A stretch of DNA of 64,000 nt from Wenxinia saemankumensis (GTDB taxonomy: Bacteria > Pseudomonadota > Alphaproteobacteria > Rhodobacterales > Rhodobacteraceae), in contig NZ_FQYO01000004.1 of assembly GCF_900141735.1 (NCBI RefSeq), positions 457,348 through 521,347 on the forward strand, in the 5' to 3' direction. Below the pieces are notes generated by a model. It was not told the DNA's origin. It worked only from the letters and a program-made list of their open reading frames with translations, and did not search any database. Both the position numbers and the translations under genes were made by a program. Below, piece after piece: positions 17,609 to 23,515 of this stretch. The first letter of the stretch is position 1. Every line of letters begins with the position of its first letter.

Positions 17609-18244
17609 ATGCGTCTACTCCCCGCGATCCTCGCAATGGCCGCCATCGTCGTGGCCAGCAACATCCTCGTGCAGATCCTCCTTCTCGACGGGCTGCTGAC
17701 CTGGGGGGCGTTCACCTATCCCTTCGCCTTCCTCGTCACCGACCTGACGAACCGCGTGCACGGCCCGGCCGCCGCGCGCCGGGTGGTCGTCGCGGGCTTT
17801 GCCGTCGGCGTGCTTTGCTCGCTGGTCGGCACGCAGGTCATGCTGGAATTCGGGCCGGCCGTGACGCTGCGGGTGGCGATCGCCTCCGGCCTCGCCTTCC
17901 TTGCGGCGCAGATGGTCGACGTGGCGGTGTTCCACCGGCTGCGGGCGGGGGGCTGGTGGCGGGCGCCGCTCGCCTCGACCCTGGTGGGCGCGACGCTCGA
18001 CACGGCGGTCTTCTTCTCGGTCGCCTTCGCGGCCGCGCTGTCCGGCCTCTTTCCCGCCGGCGCCAACGCGGCGGTGGAATGGGCGCAGGGCCCGGCGCCG
18101 CTGCTGACATTCGGGCCCGGGGCGCCGCTCTGGGTGTCGCTGGCCCTCGCCGACTGGGGGGTCAAGATCGCCCTCGCCCTGATCGCGCTGATCCCCTTCC
18201 GCCTCATCACCGGGCGGATCCTGCATCGCCCCACGATCGCGTGA
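17609..18244 (+). CDS. yhhQ: Queuosine precursor transporter, YhhQ/VUT family
   Basis: A 211-residue integral membrane protein with about six hydrophobic helices. LTWGAFTYPFAFLVTDLTNRVHG is the family's hallmark, and LAFLAAQMVDVAVFHRLR and STLVGATLDTAVFF follow as expected. YhhQ imports the queuosine precursors preQ0/preQ1 for tRNA modification. The ATG at 17609 fits family length; in-frame codons up to 17516 would add a basic low-complexity stretch. No preQ1 riboswitch motif was recognised in the 89 bp upstream. Confidence 0.87.
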   Translation: MRLLPAILAMAAIVVASNILVQILLLDGLLTWGAFTYPFAFLVTDLTNRVHGPAAARRVVVAGFAVGVLCSLVGTQVMLEFGPAVTLRVAIASGLAFLAAQMVDVAVFHRLRAGGWWRAPLASTLVGATLDTAVFFSVAFAAALSGLFPAGANAAVEWAQGPAPLLTFGPGAPLWVSLALADWGVKIALALIALIPFRLITGRILHRPTIA

Positions 18245-18265
18245 CGAGATATTGGGGATTTTCAT

Positions 18266-18294
18266 TTGACATACACAAATGACGTGCAAGGTTG
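18266..18294 (+). promoter_or_regulatory. Putative promoter of the small RNA/ORF locus
   Basis: A perfect TTGACA at 18266-18271, followed at 17 bp by AGGTTG. The -35 is consensus, the -10 is poor, but transcription from about 18301 would start just before the extended Shine-Dalgarno segment. The surrounding 50 bp are AT-richer than their neighbourhood. Confidence 0.5.
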
Positions 18295-18328
18295 GGATCA
18301 GGCGAAATCAACGAAAGGAGGTGATCCA

Positions 18329-18385
18329 GTGTCTAGAAAGGTATTGGAGAGGAGTGTCGGGACAGCTTGGGGGGCGCGCAGCTGA
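18329..18385 (+). CDS. Putative 18-residue small ORF behind the extended Shine-Dalgarno
   Basis: GTG start 5 bp after AGGAGGT, reading VSRKVLERSVGTAWGARS then TGA. The spacing is ideal and the Shine-Dalgarno is exceptionally long, so initiation is very likely if the region is accessible. The peptide is basic with no motif I recognise and no run of a single regulatory codon. It may be a leader peptide rather than a functional protein. Confidence 0.5.
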   Translation: MSRKVLERSVGTAWGARS

Positions 18386-18476
18386 GGCAGCCCTCGGCTG
18401 ACGGAGAACCCAGGTGGAGGGCCCCCGCCCGTAGCGGCGGAGCCGGCCTCTAACCGATCCACCTCCTGAACTTTCG

Positions 18477-18510
18477 AAGGGCCGTTCCCATCGCCGGGGA
18501 CGGCCCTTTT
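18477..18510 (+). terminator. Intrinsic terminator between the small RNA and arfB
   Basis: GGGCCGTTCCC (18479-18489) and GGGGACGGCCC (18496-18506) form an 11-bp stem with one wobble pair and a 6-nt loop, extended by AA/TT pairs and followed by TTTT. It ends 25 bp before the arfB start codon, so arfB expression needs read-through or a promoter in that short gap. Confidence 0.8.
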
Positions 18511-18535
18511 CGATGAACGAACCCGCGAGGCCCGC

Positions 18536-18946
18536 ATGCCGCTGACGATCGGAGAGGTGGAGATCCAGGACTGGGAGCTGACGGAGCAGTTCGTCCGCGC
18601 CTCGGGTCCCGGCGGGCAGAACGTCAACAAGGTCTCCTCCGCGGTCGAGCTGCGCTTCGAGGCCGAGCGGTCCCCCTCCCTCCCCGATCCGGTCAAGCGG
18701 CGGCTGCGGCGCATCGCGGGCCGACGCTGGACCAAGGACGGGGCGCTGGTGATCCAGGTCTCCGAGGAACGCAGCCAGGCCCGCAACCGGGCCGTCGCGC
18801 GCGAGCGTCTGGCCGAGCTGGTCGCCCGCGCCCTGGTCGCGCCGAAGAAGCGCATCCCGACGCGCGTGTCGCAGAACCAGAAGCGCAAGCGGGTGGAGGA
18901 GAAGCGCAAGCGCGGCGAGGTGAAGGCCCTGCGCAAGGACCCGTGA
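18536..18946 (+). CDS. arfB: Alternative ribosome-rescue factor / peptidyl-tRNA hydrolase ArfB
   Basis: Stop-codon-independent release factor that frees stalled ribosomes. The 136-residue protein has the GGQ catalytic motif (26-28, in ASGPGGQNVNKVSSAVELRF) typical of class I release-factor-like YaeJ/ArfB, and a lysine/arginine-rich C-terminal tail (KKRIPTRVSQNQKRKRVEEKRKRG) that enters the empty mRNA channel. Length is normal. It has only a weak GAGG ribosome site and sits just after the terminator of the structured RNA, suggesting regulated expression. Confidence 0.93.
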   Translation: MPLTIGEVEIQDWELTEQFVRASGPGGQNVNKVSSAVELRFEAERSPSLPDPVKRRLRRIAGRRWTKDGALVIQVSEERSQARNRAVARERLAELVARALVAPKKRIPTRVSQNQKRKRVEEKRKRGEVKALRKDP

Positions 18947-19010
18947 GGCGGGGAACCGACCGGGCGGGGCGGCGCGTTCCGCCGTCAGACCCCGACCCAT
19001 GGAGAGTGCC

Positions 19011-19196
19011 GTGCCCGAGAACCGCGACGACACCGTCAAGCCCGAGACCCGCACCACCCCGCCCGCCAAGAATCCCCTCGGCAAGGCGATGATCCCCATC
19101 GGCTTCGCCGCCATCATCCTCGTCCTGCTGCTGATCGGCTGGGGCGTGCAGGAGAACCCCGAAATCGCGCCGGAGGAGGAGGTGACCTCCGAGTAA
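19011..19196 (+). CDS. Small single-pass membrane protein
   Basis: A 61-residue protein from the GTG at 19011, which has GGAGAG close upstream; an ATG at 18999 would add four residues but places the ribosome site inside the gene. It has a polar, charged N-terminus, one membrane helix (about 29-47, MIPIGFAAIILVLLLIGWGV) and an acidic tail. Family unknown. It lies between arfB and the PRC-barrel gene, followed by a long GC-rich palindrome. Confidence 0.6.
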   Translation: MPENRDDTVKPETRTTPPAKNPLGKAMIPIGFAAIILVLLLIGWGVQENPEIAPEEEVTSE

Positions 19197-19203
19197 CCCC
19201 CGG

Positions 19204-19227
19204 AACGCGCCCCCCGGGGGGCGCGTT
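19204..19227. repeat. 24-bp perfect palindrome
   Basis: AACGCGCCCCCC followed immediately by its exact reverse complement, directly after the small membrane protein gene. In RNA it would fold as a very strong stem with a minimal loop. It is followed by TTGGT rather than a T-run, so it may work as a transcript end, a pause or a stabilising 3' structure. Confidence 0.6.
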
Positions 19228-19260
19228 GGTCCCCCGAACGCAATGCGAGGAGGACCAGTC

Positions 19261-19557
19261 ATGGACCACAGCAAGCATATCCCGATGAGCGATGTCGAGG
19301 TCGTGGCCGCCAATATCGACGGCGCGAACGTCTACGGCCCCGATGACGAGAAGATCGGCACCGTCTCGCACACCCACGGCACCCCGCCCGGCGGCAAGGT
19401 CGTGGTCGACGTGGGCGGCTTCCTGGGGATCGGCGCCAAGCCGGTGGCCCTGCCGATGACCTCGCTCAACTTCATGCGCGACCCCGACGGCGCGGCCCAC
19501 GCGACGACGGCGCTGACGAAGGACGAGCTGAAGGCGATGCCGGAACACCGGGACTGA
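19261..19557 (+). CDS. PRC-barrel domain protein
   Basis: A 98-residue protein consisting of one PRC-barrel: NVYGPDDEKIGTVSHTH, VVVDVGGFLGIGAKPVALP, then a short helical tail. Such small proteins are common stress-related or RNA/metabolism-linked adaptors; the exact role is unknown. ATG at 19261 with GAGGAGGA upstream. It is followed by a good intrinsic terminator, marking the end of the native GC-rich segment before the AT-richer island. Confidence 0.85.
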   Translation: MDHSKHIPMSDVEVVAANIDGANVYGPDDEKIGTVSHTHGTPPGGKVVVDVGGFLGIGAKPVALPMTSLNFMRDPDGAAHATTALTKDELKAMPEHRD

Positions 19558-19586
19558 GGGTTCCGGTTGCTGTATGGAGAGGAGGA

Positions 19587-19615
19587 CCCGGCGCGGGAGC
19601 GCCGGGCCCCATTTT
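19587..19615 (+). terminator. Intrinsic terminator after the PRC-barrel gene
   Basis: CCCGGCGC-GGGA-GCGCCGGG (19587-19606), a perfect 8-bp stem with a tetraloop, followed by CCCCATTTTC. It ends about 30 bp before the stop codon of the convergent HEPN gene. Confidence 0.75.
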
Positions 19616-19645
19616 CGTGAAAAAGTCCGCACACATCAATCATCT

Positions 19646-20116
19646 CTACTCCTCGAGTATTAGTTGATCAAATTCGCGCGCAAACCTTTTAATCGACGAA
19701 TAATAGGATCCGACAACCGAAAAGCCGGTCCCATTCGGCCTTCCGTGTGCGACCTTGTCTCGGATGGCCTTCAGGCTATCGATGGCGGCTCTATCGCTAT
19801 CTTTAACTCTATCTTCAAGTTGGTCCCACCACCCGCCATCAAACTTGTCCAACGTAAGCTTTATCTTTTCGCAGCTTAATGAATTCTGGTGTTCAACCGA
19901 TTTAGTTATGTATCTTGAAATTTTCGGATCTCCTTTCTTCCTCCCATACTCCGAAAGAACTTTGGATACGGTTTCTTCGACCAGGCCGGCTGCCAAAAGT
20001 GCGAGCTGATTTGCAAATACCGACTGAACAGCGAAATCTACATCTGGGATCAGTTTCGCCATTGTTGTTTGTGTATTGTCAGTCCGCTTTATCCAAGCAT
20101 CTAGCTCAGGCAGCAT
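19646..20116 (-). CDS. HEPN-domain protein (RiboL-PSP/MAE-like), putative ribonuclease
   Basis: A 156-residue, mostly helical protein. The C-terminal half carries the HEPN ribonuclease signature Rx4-6H as R119-DKVA-H124, followed by GRPNGTGFSVVGSYYSSIKRF, a pattern typical of RiboL-PSP/MAE-type HEPN proteins. HEPN domains of this kind act as metal-independent RNases in toxin and anti-phage systems. It begins inside the last 11 bases of the DUF262 gene, so the two are translationally coupled. Codon and base use are much more AT-rich than the neighbours, indicating horizontal transfer. Family call from motif and context, not from alignment. Confidence 0.72.
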   Translation of the reverse strand: MLPELDAWIKRTDNTQTTMAKLIPDVDFAVQSVFANQLALLAAGLVEETVSKVLSEYGRKKGDPKISRYITKSVEHQNSLSCEKIKLTLDKFDGGWWDQLEDRVKDSDRAAIDSLKAIRDKVAHGRPNGTGFSVVGSYYSSIKRFAREFDQLILEE

Positions 20117-21188
20117 CGTTGAAGTATCTCAACGATATTGCAAGCCTGGCTTCCACCACAGTTTCGTCGCTCGTAGCGCCGGTAATTGTCTCCTGATAAG
20201 CGGGATCGGCAAGTAGTTTTTGGTAGACCTCCCGGACTGCATCTGGTTCTTCTAGCTGCGACTTAAAAACCCCCAACATCACCGAGTCAAATGCGGAGAC
20301 GTTAAACGAACGCGCCGGTCTAAACGCTTTCTCGCCTATTGCATTGTGTATGATTCTTATGGTCTGGGTAAACGCTGATGCGAATTCTTGTTGCAGCCTT
20401 TGATCTAGGTGCCTATGTTTTTCCATGAAGGAATTTAGAAACCCCTTCATAGGCTTTTCATAGTTGTCTCCGTTGTACGCAAGCGCTAGAAATCTTAGGA
20501 TTAACTCGTGATCTTTAGCGCGTTTGTGTACGGCCCCAAATATCGCTCGCCAACTCGGGTCAAGATTCAGCTCTCCGAGTAAGTCCTGAAATGGCCCATG
20601 GTAAACAGCAGCGCGTATCTCCTGAGGTTGGAGAGGAGTGCCGTTTGAATTTAGTCTGTCGAAGATATGGAACACTGCAGAGTTTCCATCGTCGGGTGCC
20701 AATTGTTGAATTATCATGGCATGGACAACTGCATCCTCGAAGCGGCGCTGATCTTCCGGTTCGAGTTCTTTAAAAGTGCGCCCTTCAAAGCGCTCTTTAA
20801 CATCCCTCAGTCTAAACACCCGGTCGTTGTGCGGTAGTCGTCCATTACTAAATGAAGCAAGCGTCGTAAGACGCTGGAGGCCATCAACGATTAGATGTTT
20901 CTGCGTTGACTCTTCTCTGTAAAGGAAAACACTCGGTATCGGAAGGCCCAGCAGTATCGATTCGATGAACTTGGACGCCTGAGGCCATGTCCATACGAAG
21001 TTTCGCTGGAATTTTGGCCGAAAGATATCACCGCGGTCGAAACGTTTTACTAGTCCATCGACTGTAAAGTCCGCCCCGTAGGTGTTGATCTGATAAATCG
21101 TTTCTTCATCAGAAAGTTGTTCCGACTCAACTTCACCCTCTAAAATCGGTGAAGTCGCATTTTCGCTTTCGTCCTCGGTTTGTGACAT
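20106..21188 (-). CDS. DUF262 domain protein (GmrSD N-terminal / ParB-like NTPase fold)
   Basis: A 360-residue protein. After an acidic N-terminus it has the DUF262 motifs in order: FRPKFQRNFVW (about 56-66), FIESILLGLPIPSVFLY (74-90), VDGLQRLTTL (101-110, normally DGQQR), and DRLNSNGTPLQPQEIRAAVY near the middle. DUF262 is the N-terminal half of the GmrSD type IV restriction enzyme and is common in defence islands. Here it lacks the DUF1524 HNH half and is paired with a HEPN protein. The ATG at 21188 has AAGGAG 8 bp upstream; a GTG at 21206 overlaps the pncB stop but lacks a ribosome site. AT-rich composition as for its partner. Confidence 0.85.
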   Translation of the reverse strand: MSQTEDESENATSPILEGEVESEQLSDEETIYQINTYGADFTVDGLVKRFDRGDIFRPKFQRNFVWTWPQASKFIESILLGLPIPSVFLYREESTQKHLIVDGLQRLTTLASFSNGRLPHNDRVFRLRDVKERFEGRTFKELEPEDQRRFEDAVVHAMIIQQLAPDDGNSAVFHIFDRLNSNGTPLQPQEIRAAVYHGPFQDLLGELNLDPSWRAIFGAVHKRAKDHELILRFLALAYNGDNYEKPMKGFLNSFMEKHRHLDQRLQQEFASAFTQTIRIIHNAIGEKAFRPARSFNVSAFDSVMLGVFKSQLEEPDAVREVYQKLLADPAYQETITGATSDETVVEARLAISLRYFNDAA

Positions 21189-21202
21189 TTGCGTCTCCTT
21201 GT

Positions 21203-22495
21203 TCACACCACCACCTCCCGCTCCACCTGCGCCCCCACCCCGAACACCCGCTTGTAGCGCTCGATCTCTGCTGCAGGCCCCATCGCCTTCCTCGGGTTGT
21301 CCGAGAGCTTGACCGTGGGCCGTCCGTTCGCCTCCACGGCCTTGCAGACCAGGGAGAACGGCGCCAGCCGGTCGCCCTCCGTCAGGCCGATGAAGTCGTT
21401 GGTCAGCATCGTGCCCCAGCCGAAGCTGACCCGCACCCGCCCGTCGAAGCGCCTCGACAGCTCCTCGATCTTCCCCACGTCCAGCCCGTCGGAGAAGATG
21501 ACCAGCTTAGCCCGCGGATCCTCGCCCCGCTCCTGCCACCAGCGGATCGCCGTCTCGGCCCCCTCGGCCGGGTCGCCGCTGTCGATGCGGATGCCGGTCC
21601 ACTGGGTCAGCCAGTCGGGCGCCCGGTCGAGGAAGCCCTTCGTGCCGTAGGTGTCGGGCAGGATGATGCGCAGGTTGCCGTCATGCTCCTCGTGCCAGTC
21701 CGACAGCACGTCATAGGGCGCGCGGGCCAGCGCGGCATCGTCCTCCGCGAGGGCGGAATAGACCATCGGCAGCTCGTGCGCATTGGTGCCGATCGCCTCG
21801 AGGTCGCGGTTCTTGGCGATGAGGCAGTTGGACGTGCCGGTGAAGCTGTCGCCCAGGCCTTCGTGCAGGGCCTGCACGCACCAGTCCTGCCAGAGGAAGG
21901 AATGCCGCCGCCGCGTGCCGAAATCGGCGAGGCGCAGGCCGGGAACGGCGCGCAGGCGCTCCACCTTCTCCCACAGCTTGGTCATGGCGCGGGCGTAAAG
22001 GACCTGCAGCTCGAACCGGCCCATGTCGCGCAGCACGGCGCGGCCCCGCAGCTCCATCAGGACGGCGAGGGCCGGGATCTCCCACAGCATCACTTCGGGC
22101 CATTTGCCGTGGAAGGTCAGCTCGTACTGGCCGTCCTTCTTCGCCAGCTCGTAGGGCGGCAGGCGCAAGGCCTCGAACCAGTCCATGAAGTCGGGGCGGA
22201 ACATCTGGCGCTTGCCGTAGAAGGTGTTGCCCCGCATCCAGGTCGATTCCCCGCGCGAGAGCGAGAGCGAGCGGATGTGGTCCAGCTGCTCGCGCAGCTC
22301 GCCCTCGTCGATCAGGTCGGCGAGGCGGACGCTCTTCGTCCGGTTGATGAGGCTGAAGGTGACGTCGGTGTCCGGCCGGTTGCGGAAGACCGACTGGCAC
22401 ATCAGCAGCTTGTAGAAATCCGTGTCGATGAGCGAGCGGACGATCGGATCGATCTTCCACTTGTGGTTCCAGACACGTGTGGCGATGTCGACCAT
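21203..22495 (-). CDS. pncB: Nicotinate phosphoribosyltransferase
   Basis: Converts nicotinate and PRPP to nicotinate mononucleotide in NAD salvage. The 430-residue product starts MVDIATRVW and has the family motifs [31 protein letters not shown] and GTNAHELPM (with the His that is phosphorylated in bacterial PncB), then [13 protein letters not shown] and GWGTMLTND. Length is normal. The DUF262-HEPN cassette begins 14 bp past its stop on the same strand, so the island was inserted exactly at the pncB 3' end and may be co-transcribed with it. Confidence 0.95.
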   Translation of the reverse strand: MVDIATRVWNHKWKIDPIVRSLIDTDFYKLLMCQSVFRNRPDTDVTFSLINRTKSVRLADLIDEGELREQLDHIRSLSLSRGESTWMRGNTFYGKRQMFRPDFMDWFEALRLPPYELAKKDGQYELTFHGKWPEVMLWEIPALAVLMELRGRAVLRDMGRFELQVLYARAMTKLWEKVERLRAVPGLRLADFGTRRRHSFLWQDWCVQALHEGLGDSFTGTSNCLIAKNRDLEAIGTNAHELPMVYSALAEDDAALARAPYDVLSDWHEEHDGNLRIILPDTYGTKGFLDRAPDWLTQWTGIRIDSGDPAEGAETAIRWWQERGEDPRAKLVIFSDGLDVGKIEELSRRFDGRVRVSFGWGTMLTNDFIGLTEGDRLAPFSLVCKAVEANGRPTVKLSDNPRKAMGPAAEIERYKRVFGVGAQVEREVVV

Positions 22496-22555
22496 TTCTT
22501 CCTCCGTCCGAAGGGCGGAGCCTAGCGGTCGCGCGGGCCTTGTAAAGTCAGGCGG

Positions 22556-22879
22556 TCACGCCGGCCGGGGCCGCGCCTTCCACAGCGCCACGAAGAGCGC
22601 CAGTGCGGCGAGGATCGCCAGTGCCGCCTCGCCCCAGGCGAGCCAGAGGGGGATGTCGCGGGCGGTGGCGGTCGCGGCGGCGTCGATCAGGGCGACGGGC
22701 AGGGCGAGCCATCCGGCGGCGCGCAGCCCCGCGCCGAGGGCGAAGGCCAGCACGACCAGCACCGCGCCGAGGATCAGGTTCGTTCCCGTCGCCCCCCCGA
22801 AGGCCGGCGCGGCGAGATGGGCCAGCGCGGCCGCGAGCAGCAGGACGGAGGCGAGGCGGAGGGGGCGGGAGCCGGGCAT
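22556..22879 (-). CDS. Small multi-pass membrane protein
   Basis: A 107-residue, very hydrophobic protein with three or four membrane helices and a short basic tail (WKARPRPA). No recognised family. Its start codon abuts the stop of the cytochrome c gene, so it is the last gene of the molybdenum hydroxylase operon; a membrane anchor or electron-transfer accessory is possible but unsupported. Confidence 0.6.
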   Translation of the reverse strand: MPGSRPLRLASVLLLAAALAHLAAPAFGGATGTNLILGAVLVVLAFALGAGLRAAGWLALPVALIDAAATATARDIPLWLAWGEAALAILAALALFVALWKARPRPA

Positions 22880-23515
22880 CTACTCCTCCACCGCCACGGC
22901 GCCGACGGGGCCGGGGCAGGGCTGGCCCGCCGCGCCCCATGTCAGCATGTCGTCGATATGCTCCTGCAGGGTTCCGGGGGCGGGCGCGCGCCCCGGCCCG
23001 GGATCGAAGCCGAAGGCGATGAAGCCGCCATGGCCCCCGTCCTCGTCCAGATGCTCGGCCAGCTCGATCCAGTCCCGGCCGCCATTCGTGTCGGGATCCG
23101 ACAGCTGGGCGCAGATCTCTTCCGCCGTCCGGCCGTGCCACTGCATCTCGACCGGGGCGAGGCGCCAGTCCGTCGTCACGTGGGGCGGGGCGCCGCGTTC
23201 GGCGATCGGCCCGTCCTCGACCGTCCGGTGGCAGGTGGAGCAGAGCAGCGTCTCCACCCCGATCCGGCTGTCGCCGGCGGTCACGTTCATCCCGTGGGGC
23301 ACGTCCTCGCCGAGGCCGAGCCCGTCCCAGCGCGGAATGTTGTCCGGCCCGACATGGCAGTTCGCGCAGCGGGGGGAGGAGACGACGGCGTGGATCCGGT
23401 CGAAGGCGGCGAGTCCCTCCTCGCGGGAGACGCTGCCCGCCTCCGGCAGGACCACGTCCTGCGCCAGGGCCGGCGCGGCGAGGAGGAGAAGGCAGGCGAG
23501 AGCGAGGCGCCTCAT
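22880..23515 (-). CDS. Dihaem c-type cytochrome
   Basis: A 211-residue secreted protein with signal peptide (LALACLLLLAAPALAQ) and two haem-binding motifs, CANCH and CSTCH. Other visible segments are RWDGLGLGEDVPHGMNV and MQWHGRTAEEICAQLSD. It overlaps the stop of the Mo subunit gene by 4 bases (ATGA), which argues that it accepts electrons from that periplasmic hydroxylase and passes them to the respiratory chain. Confidence 0.8.
   Translation of the reverse strand: MRRLALACLLLLAAPALAQDVVLPEAGSVSREEGLAAFDRIHAVVSSPRCANCHVGPDNIPRWDGLGLGEDVPHGMNVTAGDSRIGVETLLCSTCHRTVEDGPIAERGAPPHVTTDWRLAPVEMQWHGRTAEEICAQLSDPDTNGGRDWIELAEHLDEDGGHGGFIAFGFDPGPGRAPAPGTLQEHIDDMLTWGAAGQPCPGPVGAVAVEE

Larger units (their letters stand above)
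18301..18510 (+). ncRNA. Structured small RNA / leader RNA with extended Shine-Dalgarno, before arfB
   Basis: A discrete transcript of about 210 nt is suggested by the promoter at 18266 and the terminator at 18477-18510. Near its 5' end (18313-18329) it holds 17 bases perfectly complementary to the usual 3' end of 16S rRNA. Near its 3' end (18456-18476) GATCCACCTCCT-GAA-CTTTCG mimics that rRNA end and can pair back to 18312-18326, closing the molecule. Internal hairpins are visible at 18379-18400 (CAGCTGAG/CTCGGCTG) and in the GC-rich 18416-18445. A short ORF follows the 5' element. I do not recognise a named RNA family; it could be a leader controlling arfB, an independent sRNA, or mRNA for a leader peptide. 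Confidence 0.6.

Noticed and set aside
19630..21206. Remnant of a prophage or integrated plasmid
   Set aside because: No integrase, phage, replication or tRNA attachment sequence; only two intact genes with a defence-like profile.
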